Origin: a virus
IMG/VR virus record: IMGVR_UViG_3300034102_000212
Span: 1-51,049 of that record
Length of the DNA: 51,049 nucleotides
Reading direction: 5' to 3' (one strand)
Of the stretch, positions 42,025 to 47,762 are shown one piece after another. Position 1 is the first letter of the stretch; each line of letters begins with the position of its first letter. The notes under the pieces were generated by a model that ran no database searches, was not told where the DNA came from, and saw nothing but the letters and a program-made list of their open reading frames with translations. Made by a program: the position numbers and the translations under genes.

Positions 42025-42482
42025 TAGCAGCTCCCGCCACGCTTCATCTTAACCATAGTACCTTTGGTTTTACCTTTCATCTCGATGCCACCGCCGCGAG
42101 CCATTTTCTTAGGAGCGCAAGCCATACCACCAGACTTTAGTTTGCTCATGTCAGACTTCTTGCCACCATGCAACTGCTTCTCGTGCATGCCAACGGCTTT
42201 CTTGACAACCTTCTTGTCCATCTTAACGTCTGAATGTTTCACGTCGCCGCCTTTTTTCATGTAGCCCATTTTGTTCCTCACTTCAGTTGGTAGTTTAGCC
42301 AAGCCTGGATTGCTCTCAGCATCAGTTTGTTTTAGGGCACCGCCCTCTTTAAATTTACGACCTTTATCTGCCTTCATAAACTCTGCTCCTACGGATTTAG
42401 ACACGCCAACTTTCTTGGCAAATTTAGGGTTGTTAGCCACAGCAGCCATAAACCCGTGTTGTTTTTTACTTGTGCTCGGCAT
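42024..42482 (-). CDS. Small basic GG-motif protein, DUF3008-like opening, 152 aa
   Basis: Starts MPSTSKKQHGFMAAVANNPK, FAKKVGVSKSVGAEFMKADK, an opening common in aquatic phages. It has six double-glycine elements (EGGALK, KKGGDVK, HGGKKS, KSGGMAC, RGGGIEMK, RGGSC). The C-terminal stretch GGGIEMKGKTKGTMV is a variant of the tag. Four Lys clusters make it strongly basic. Possibly DNA- or capsid-associated. Confidence 0.75.
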   Translation of the reverse strand: MPSTSKKQHGFMAAVANNPKFAKKVGVSKSVGAEFMKADKGRKFKEGGALKQTDAESNPGLAKLPTEVRNKMGYMKKGGDVKHSDVKMDKKVVKKAVGMHEKQLHGGKKSDMSKLKSGGMACAPKKMARGGGIEMKGKTKGTMVKMKRGGSC

Positions 42483-42669
42483 CTTTTTTCTTCCCTAAAA
42501 GACCTTGAATAGTATCGGTTTCGTAAATGCGGATTGCTGTCCAGCATATAGTAAATAATGCAGCAATAGAAGGTAGCATTTCCACAAGAGTTCCTAATAC
42601 AGTAGCGATAGACGCGGCATCAATAAGATGTTTTGTACCATCATTTAAGTCTTTAAAGATGTCTTTCAT
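42466..42669 (-). CDS. Small membrane protein, putative holin-like, 67 aa
   Basis: One or two hydrophobic helices, DAASIATVLGTLVEMLPSIA and ALFTICWTAIRIYE, between charged ends (MKDIFKDLNDGTKHL; KKKDAEHK). Similar short proteins in aquatic phages occur next to the tagged proteins. It may be a second holin, an antiholin or a virion membrane protein. It overlaps the following gene by 17 nt. Confidence 0.68.
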   Translation of the reverse strand: MKDIFKDLNDGTKHLIDAASIATVLGTLVEMLPSIAALFTICWTAIRIYETDTIQGLLGKKKDAEHK

Positions 42670-42986
42670 ACCATTTTGCCTTTAGTCTTGCCACGAATCT
42701 CGCAGCCACCACCACGAACAGAACCGCCTTCTTTGCAGTTCCACGCACGTAATGACTTGTTAATGCGTGAATCTGGGTCATTCGCTGTTTTAGCTGAAGT
42801 TAACTTCTTCTTCATACCCTTCATGCGAGCACAGAAAGAATCACGGCGTGAGCCACCCTCTGGTTGAGGACGCTTAAGCCCAGGTTTCCCTGGGTTAGCT
42901 GCATTATAAGAAGCCCGACCTTTGGCATTTAAGCCTCCGGATTCAGACTTACCTTCTTTGCGAGTCCAAGCGGGCGACTTAGCCAT
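42666..42986 (-). CDS. Small basic tagged protein, 106 aa
   Basis: Opens MAKSPAWTRKEGKSESGGLN AKGRASYNAAN, a recurrent phage motif, then SRRDSFCARMKGMKKKLTS and INKSLRAWNCKEGGSVRGGG CEIRGKTKGKMV. The end matches the repeated tag (GCEIRGKTKGKMV). Two Cys and many Lys/Arg. It overlaps the upstream gene by 8 nt. Probably part of the same set as the 40-42 kb genes. Confidence 0.75.
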   Translation of the reverse strand: MAKSPAWTRKEGKSESGGLNAKGRASYNAANPGKPGLKRPQPEGGSRRDSFCARMKGMKKKLTSAKTANDPDSRINKSLRAWNCKEGGSVRGGGCEIRGKTKGKMV

Positions 42987-43500
42987 AATAAATCTGTGCT
43001 GCGCCTAGGTTAGTCATCAACGCGTAGATTCCGTTATTTACTAAGACGCCTTCGCCTGGAATAATTGGTGCGTTACTAAACGTGTCAGTAGCATCATTTT
43101 CATACGTCATTAACCACCTACCACCACCACTAACATAAGCTGCTGTCGCCGTATTAGCTACAGTCCCGCTATTAATGTCGGTTAACGTAAATGTATTTGC
43201 AGTAAGTCTAGTAATGGGATAATTACCGTCCGTTGCTGCTACACCACTAGCCGAATTAAAATGAATACCAACAACATCGCCAGTATTTAATCCGTGAGCA
43301 GTTTTAGTTACTGTTACTAAAGTTCCTGCTCGTTCATAAGTAACACTTGATGTAACGGGGGCAGTTGTAGTATCAAATAGCACTAAAGTACCATCTGTAC
43401 CAGAGCCATACCAAGAAACACCTTTAACACGGTTGCGCCCAAGAACAAAGAAACCACTTTGGTTTAAATGGCCTTGTTTTACGTCATATTGCATACCCAT
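42979..43500 (-). CDS. Virion structural protein, 173 aa
   Basis: Opens MGMQYDVKQGHLNQSGFFVL GRNRVKGV, then beta-rich sandwich-like sequence (AGTLVTVTKTAHGLNTGDVV, RLTANTFTLTDINSGTVANT), ending NNGIYALMTNLGAAQIYYG. Typical of a head decoration or spike. It is the second gene after the leader at 44.0 kb. AGGAG precedes its ATG. Confidence 0.75.
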   Translation of the reverse strand: MGMQYDVKQGHLNQSGFFVLGRNRVKGVSWYGSGTDGTLVLFDTTTAPVTSSVTYERAGTLVTVTKTAHGLNTGDVVGIHFNSASGVAATDGNYPITRLTANTFTLTDINSGTVANTATAAYVSGGGRWLMTYENDATDTFSNAPIIPGEGVLVNNGIYALMTNLGAAQIYYG

Positions 43501-43524
43501 AATTAATCTCCTAAATTGTTAAGC

Positions 43525-43538
43525 GGGGCCGAAGCCCC
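43525..43538 (-). promoter_or_regulatory. UUCG-loop hairpin between genes
   Basis: On the - strand GGGGC-TTCG-GCCCC forms a stable 5-bp hairpin, 25 nt upstream of the next ATG and followed by AGGAG. There is no U-run, so it is more likely an RNA processing/stability element than a terminator. Confidence 0.6.
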
Positions 43539-43546
43539 TAGATTAA

Positions 43547-44002
43547 TTAAGCAGTTAAGTTGTTGTTCTGGATGTAAAGAACAGTCACTGTAGCCGCGCC
43601 AGTAGTGCCATCGCCGTCAGTAGCAGTAAATGTAGCAATAACTTGAACATCTGTTGAACCAACATCAGTGGCTTCTGTGTCCAAAGTACCACGAGTAGTA
43701 GCTAGAGACTTAACAGAAGTTGATGGGATAAAAGCGTTTGTATCGCCTGAAACACCAACAACAACCGCAGCTGCGTTTGTGTCATTGCTTACTGTAGTCA
43801 CGTTAAGGATAACGTCAACGATTTGTGAATTAGCTGGAACTGTAGCCACTGTTGTAACTGCTGATGCGCCAATGATGTCGATAACAGCTGATTGAGCCAT
43901 TAATACATAACCAACGTTAGCTACGTCTGTACCTACTGTTGTACCTGTTGTGTTAGGAATATTACCAGCCTTGACTGGACCTGAAAAAGTAGTTGTACCC
44001 AT
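43547..44002 (-). CDS. Virion structural protein, 151 aa
   Basis: Opens MGTTTFSGPVKAGNIPNTTG, then alternating hydrophobic/polar strands (AVTTVATVPANSQIVDVILN, AAVVVGVSGDTNAFIPSTSV, TVLYIQNNNLTA), a beta-sandwich like head decoration proteins. First gene after the promoter and structured leader downstream of the capsid gene, so a high copy number product is likely. Confidence 0.76.
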   Translation of the reverse strand: MGTTTFSGPVKAGNIPNTTGTTVGTDVANVGYVLMAQSAVIDIIGASAVTTVATVPANSQIVDVILNVTTVSNDTNAAAVVVGVSGDTNAFIPSTSVKSLATTRGTLDTEATDVGSTDVQVIATFTATDGDGTTGAATVTVLYIQNNNLTA

Positions 44003-44022
44003 TTTGAATCTCCATACAGTTA

Positions 44023-44067
44023 GGCTTATCAGTCGATATGGCGTCTGCCGGGGCAGTCTAATAAGCC
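44023..44067 (-). promoter_or_regulatory. Structured leader RNA
   Basis: GGCTTAT (44023-44029) and ATAAGCC (44061-44067) form a perfect 7-bp inverted repeat. Within it CTGCC (44045-44049) and GGCAG (44052-44056) form a second hairpin. The element lies in the leader of the gene ending at 44002, downstream of the candidate promoter, and could control translation or protect the 5' end. Confidence 0.6.
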
Positions 44068-44087
44068 GGTTAATCCCGGTTTTCTTA

Positions 44088-44115
44088 ATATTACTCTATT
44101 TTAAATAAGTTGCAA
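44088..44115 (-). promoter_or_regulatory. Sigma70-type promoter, - strand, after capsid gene
   Basis: Read on the - strand: -35 TTGCAA (44115-44110), 16-nt spacer, -10 TAATAT (44093-44088). The -35 sits within the palindrome AGTTGCAACT (44108-44117). It lies just behind the MCP terminator and in front of the structured leader, so it should start the second right-arm transcript. Confidence 0.7.
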
Positions 44116-44123
44116 CTATTTTT

Positions 44124-44151
44124 AAAACAAAAAAGGGACCCGAAGGCCCCT
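44124..44151 (-). terminator. Intrinsic terminator after major capsid gene
   Basis: On the - strand AGGGGCC-TTCG-GGTCCCT (44151-44134) forms a 7-bp stem with one G-T pair and a very stable UUCG loop, followed by TTTTTTGTTTT. It ends the packaging/capsid transcript 18 nt after the major capsid stop. Confidence 0.9.
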
Positions 44152-44169
44152 CTTTCTACACTTGGCGTA

Positions 44170-45078
44170 TTAAGCGCCTTGTGAACCGAACATACCCAAT
44201 GGGTCTGAGAAACCGAATGAATAACGCTCACGAGCCTTGTAACGTACGTTACCAGTATCAAAGTCGCCGTCCATGCCAGTTGCCATAGGTGTACGAACAA
44301 AGTGCTTCATACCGTTAGGTACATCAGTAGTCAAGAACCATGCGTTGTTGTCTGTCAAGTAGTTGTTTACTGTGTAGCCTTCAGGGATAGAACCGTTGTT
44401 CTTGATAGCGTTGATGTCGTTATCAGCTGTACCAACACGCAATTCAGTCTCAAGCAAACGAGTTGCAACGAACTGTAATGATGGTGGAACAACCAATTTA
44501 CGAGGTTTAGCAGCAATCAAAAGACCACGCTCGTCTGTCCAAGCAGCGATTTGAATAACAGCATTTTCCAATGATGTTTCGTTCAAGTCAGCTTGAGTAG
44601 CCGGAGTGTTGCTGTTAACGCCACCAGAAACTAGTGGGTGTGCTGTAGAGAACAATGCAACGCCATCACCACCAGCAAAGGCAGAGTTGAAGCCGTTGTT
44701 CAATACGTTAGCAGCTTTAACTTGCTTTGTGTACGCCATAGCGCGAGCCAATGCTTTAGTGTAGCGACCAGACAATGAGTCATACAAGTTGTCTTCGATA
44801 GCCTCTTCAGTCAAGCTGAAGCCTAAAGCGATAGTCTCGTGTGTATAGCGAGCTGTAAACGCTTCCTGTGCGTTGTCGTAAGCCATTGCAGAACCTTCGT
44901 TCTTTACTGGCGCGGCACTGAAGCCTGACAACTTAGTTTCTTCTTCGAACGAACGCTCAGAAGTCTCTGTTTCGTAGATTTCTTTGTGTTGCTCACCGTA
45001 TGTTGCATACTCAAGTCCGAACAATGCGTTCAATCCTGGTAATAGCTCTTTTAAGAGTTGTGCGCGTGAAATAGCCAT
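44170..45078 (-). CDS. Major capsid protein (HK97-fold)
   Basis: 302 residues, the expected length. Opens MAISRAQLLKELLPGLNALF GLEY, then an N-arm, and FTARYTHETIALGFSLTEEA IEDN as spine/E-loop start, RALARAMAYTKQVKAANVLN NGFN as the long helix, and the P-domain/A-domain strands RKLVVPPSLQFVATRLLETE and AWFLTTDVPNGMKHFVRTPM. The end VRYKARERYSFGFSDPLGMF is the typical C-terminal strand. It is followed by a terminator, preceded by a decoration-like gene. Confidence 0.92.
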   Translation of the reverse strand: MAISRAQLLKELLPGLNALFGLEYATYGEQHKEIYETETSERSFEEETKLSGFSAAPVKNEGSAMAYDNAQEAFTARYTHETIALGFSLTEEAIEDNLYDSLSGRYTKALARAMAYTKQVKAANVLNNGFNSAFAGGDGVALFSTAHPLVSGGVNSNTPATQADLNETSLENAVIQIAAWTDERGLLIAAKPRKLVVPPSLQFVATRLLETELRVGTADNDINAIKNNGSIPEGYTVNNYLTDNNAWFLTTDVPNGMKHFVRTPMATGMDGDFDTGNVRYKARERYSFGFSDPLGMFGSQGA

Positions 45079-45094
45079 TTTTAATTAGCTCCTA

Positions 45095-45703
45095 TTAAGA
45101 TGCGTTGTTACCAAGTGTAACTTCTAATTGTGGCTGATTTAGCTTAACGATAACTTCACGGAAGTTAGTTGCGTTAACTGCTGTTTCAGGAACAACGTCG
45201 ATTACACGAACTGGAAGAATTGCTGTGTTAGCAGCAGAACCTGATACTACTGACAAACCTGAGTTACCAGTCACGTTAGAACCCGCGCCAGTAGCAATTT
45301 CCATGTTTGTACCAACAACCGCACGTGTTACAGAAGTAACAACGCTTGTATTGCCAGAAGTAGTAACTGCAGCTTTAAAGGCAGCTTGTGGGTCCAATAC
45401 TACATACGCAATAGCGCTTGTAACGCCAGTTGGGTAGTACTGAGCTTGCACAGTTTGACTTGAGCTGTTTACGTATTGGCAACCTACAAACACGCCCAAA
45501 GTTGGTTGTGCAGTAACGTTTGCGCCAATTGCTGATTTTTCTACTGTTCCACCGGTTACTAGTTTAACCACGTCACCGTTGTAGATTGCTGTACCGTAAG
45601 AAGCCGTAATAGGAATCTGACGAATAGCGCCGGCATAAGGCATGCCGTCTACGCGGTTGATTGGAGCTAGACCGTATGGAGCTGAAACGGTTGGATAAGC
45701 CAT
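45095..45703 (-). CDS. Head decoration-like protein, 202 aa
   Basis: Opens MAYPTVSAPYGLAPINRVDG MPYAGAIRQIPI, a module found directly upstream of capsid genes in many environmental phages, and continues as beta strands (IYNGDVVKLVTGGTVEKSAI, LGVFVGCQYVNSSSQTVQAQ YYPT). It may be a capsid decoration or second capsid component. Separated from the capsid gene by 16 nt. Confidence 0.78.
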   Translation of the reverse strand: MAYPTVSAPYGLAPINRVDGMPYAGAIRQIPITASYGTAIYNGDVVKLVTGGTVEKSAIGANVTAQPTLGVFVGCQYVNSSSQTVQAQYYPTGVTSAIAYVVLDPQAAFKAAVTTSGNTSVVTSVTRAVVGTNMEIATGAGSNVTGNSGLSVVSGSAANTAILPVRVIDVVPETAVNATNFREVIVKLNQPQLEVTLGNNAS

Positions 45704-45730
45704 TTTTAAAACTCCTTAAAATTAATTAAA

Positions 45731-46180
45731 TTATTTACCTTTACCAAACGACGTCGTAGATTTTTTCTCACTGAAGAGAGGCATCCGCGGGTCGTTGTCT
45801 TTCATAAAACTATTGTCTACAGCTCTCGTTTGGGATTCGGTAACGTTTGCATAATGGTCATTACGCTGTTGCACGAACTCCGCCGGAGTTTTGCATAACA
45901 ATAATCCGCCAATCTCAATGTTGTCTTTATAACGACTTGAGGGGTCAGCTAGCAGTTTAAATTTAGGTTGTTCTTCAATTCGAACTGGCTCCCAGCCTTC
46001 TCTCATTTTTGCTGAGAGGTTACGTGGGTCTGCGTTGTTCAAAGTTGAAACACGAATCCAGCGATAAGCGAACCCAGCCTGTTTGTCTGGCTCAGGGAGA
46101 AGGTCGGCGGGCATCCACTGCTTTGGACGCTCTACTACTTCACGGGTTTCTAACTCACGGTCTAATCTTTTTTCAGCCAT
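45731..46180 (-). CDS. Hypothetical head-assembly protein, 149 aa
   Basis: Contains WMPADLLPEPDKQAGFAYRW IRVS, MREGWEPVRIEEQPKFKLL and IEIGGLLLCKTPAEFVQQRN DHYA. This protein is regularly found between scaffold and capsid genes in environmental phages (recalled) and its function is unknown. It overlaps the scaffold-like gene by 8 nt. Confidence 0.76.
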   Translation of the reverse strand: MAEKRLDRELETREVVERPKQWMPADLLPEPDKQAGFAYRWIRVSTLNNADPRNLSAKMREGWEPVRIEEQPKFKLLADPSSRYKDNIEIGGLLLCKTPAEFVQQRNDHYANVTESQTRAVDNSFMKDNDPRMPLFSEKKSTTSFGKGK

Positions 46181-47168
46181 TTCGGGCCTCCATTTTTAAA
46201 AGTTCACGGGCATATTGCTCTGGGGATAGTCCAAGCTTTCGGGCTAGTGCTATCTGGCTTGGCTTCAAACGAATTTGTTTAGAACTCGTACTCCGCGTTG
46301 CCGGCGCTACAACCGTGCTCGGTTTAGATTTCTGAGAAGGTTTGGATTCCTCTTCAACTTCAACCTTTGTTTGTGGTTCCGAGGCATCGAAATACCCTGA
46401 AAACACTTTACGCATTTCTTTGTCAATGCGTTGAAAATATTGGTCAGTACCTGCATAGTTGGTGCCGTACTCATCAATTAACTCTTCATGCAGCCCTAAA
46501 GCATAAGCAGTCATGGATTTTTTAGCTCCAAACCACTGATTCTTTTCTGTCCACTCCTGTGTTTTGGCATCAGGAGTTACTGCTTTTTGCTGCAATTGTG
46601 GTATTTGTACTTCATTTTCTTCCTCTTGTAAAGCACTTGGTCGAAAATCTTTTACTTTATCTGACTTTATAGCAGCAGTGTTCAACTTAGCCTGTGCTTC
46701 TACGATTCGGTCGGAATCGCCAGTCTCTAGTGCTTCTTTGTAGGAACGTTTGGCTACTTCTAACTCTAACTCAGCGGCGCCTTGTACGGTTTCAATGTAC
46801 GTTTTCTCGCCTGTAGAGTAAGCCTGCTTTAGCTTTTTGTTCTCATCAAAGAGCCTCTGAGCCACACGCACGGCCTCTTGCTGTTCACGCAAGGCTGCTT
46901 CTTTCTCACGGCGCTCGTCATGCCATACCTTCTTTAGCTGGGCTAGCTTTTCTTTAGCTTCAGCACTGTACTTATCTAGCTCATCTTCCTCTAGCTTCTG
47001 TACGATTTCTTTCGGCATTGGCTTAACACCGCGGTCTTCTGGAGGTGTGTCGTCCTCAATTTCAATCTCAATTCTGTCTTCTTCGGCAGAAACTGATACG
47101 TTCTTTTCTTCGTCAAGCTCATGCGGGAACTTAAATTCCTGCATTCCAAATTCGTTATTTTCGGCCAT
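46173..47168 (-). CDS. Scaffolding-like protein, 331 aa
   Basis: Acidic N-terminus, a long coiled coil at about residues 62-170 (EAKEKLAQLKKVWHDERREK; ALREQQEAVRVAQRLFDENK), and a C-terminal Lys/Arg-containing helix RLKPSQIALARKLGLSPEQY. This is the usual composition and position (before capsid, after portal) of an internal scaffold. No prohead protease gene is seen in the window. Confidence 0.8.
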   Translation of the reverse strand: MAENNEFGMQEFKFPHELDEEKNVSVSAEEDRIEIEIEDDTPPEDRGVKPMPKEIVQKLEEDELDKYSAEAKEKLAQLKKVWHDERREKEAALREQQEAVRVAQRLFDENKKLKQAYSTGEKTYIETVQGAAELELEVAKRSYKEALETGDSDRIVEAQAKLNTAAIKSDKVKDFRPSALQEEENEVQIPQLQQKAVTPDAKTQEWTEKNQWFGAKKSMTAYALGLHEELIDEYGTNYAGTDQYFQRIDKEMRKVFSGYFDASEPQTKVEVEEESKPSQKSKPSTVVAPATRSTSSKQIRLKPSQIALARKLGLSPEQYARELLKMEARNG

Positions 47169-47179
47169 TTTGGGGCTCC

Positions 47180-47575
47180 TTATTTACGTTTGATACCACG
47201 AGGGTCGTCTACCGTACCTTCAACGCTGTCGTCGTTGATGATGCGGAACTCTTTGCCGTGAATAACTAATCTTGTGCCGGCGTTTGGACGGACAAGGATA
47301 AAGTCACCTTCTTGGCACCAGTCACCTGTAGGGAAGCGGGCCGTATCTTTGTAACAATCCGGACCTTTCTTAACTACAAATAAAACTGTTGTGAGAACTT
47401 CTTCGTGATGCAGGGTTTGGTCTGCTTTTAATAAACCACTTTCGTATTCTTTCTCTACTTCTGGGATTGCGCAGAGAATGCGATAACCGGATGGTCGTGG
47501 TAGTTGTGATGCTTTGTCGTCGGCTGTTTGGGGCACGACAGTATCGCCGTTTGAAGCGATAATTAGGTCACTCAT
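47180..47575 (-). CDS. GroES-like co-chaperonin
   Basis: 131 residues. LPRPSGYRILCAIPEVEKEY ESGLL is the beta-strand start of Cpn10, LTTVLFVVKKGPDCYKDTAR F gives the next strands with a GP turn, and CQEGDFILVRPNAGTRLVIH G then EFRIINDDSVEGTVDDP fits the conserved GD-x-V ... AGTxhxxxGxE(Y/F)xIhxxxDhxGhh core. Phages that bring a co-chaperonin (such as T4 gp31) use it with host GroEL to fold the capsid protein. The mobile-loop region is the acidic EVEKEYESGLLKADQTLHHE. Position beside portal and capsid genes agrees. Confidence 0.85.
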   Translation of the reverse strand: MSDLIIASNGDTVVPQTADDKASQLPRPSGYRILCAIPEVEKEYESGLLKADQTLHHEEVLTTVLFVVKKGPDCYKDTARFPTGDWCQEGDFILVRPNAGTRLVIHGKEFRIINDDSVEGTVDDPRGIKRK

Positions 47576-47762
47576 CTGAGTTCTCCATGGTTGATTTGAG
47601 GTCTGTAACTACTAGACATGCGGCCTCAAGACCTCGTAATTGCCCGCATGAATACTTATACTCGTCAAAGGTCCCGCAACCACCCCTAGCAATAGCGTCT
47701 TGCAGTAGGTTGATGCGTTCTTGGTACTTATCGAGTAATAAATCTAGGATTTGTGAGTCCAT
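47568..47762 (-). CDS. Small conserved phage protein, 64 aa
   Basis: Helical protein, ILDLLLDKYQERINLLQDAI then GTFDEYKYSCGQLRGLEAAC. The GTFDEYKYSCGQLRGLE element recurs in small proteins next to portal genes of aquatic phages (recalled). Starts in a TAATG overlap with the portal stop and overlaps the GroES-like gene by 8 nt. Confidence 0.75.
   Translation of the reverse strand: MDSQILDLLLDKYQERINLLQDAIARGGCGTFDEYKYSCGQLRGLEAACLVVTDLKSTMENSDE

Noticed and set aside
42466-42669. Assigning this membrane protein as the main holin
   Set aside because: The GTA-type 3TM protein next to the M15 endolysin is a better holin; this one stays a holin-like candidate.
44091-44300. 69-residue frame on the - strand across the capsid 3' end
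   Set aside because: It overlaps the capsid gene in another frame and runs across the terminator and promoter.
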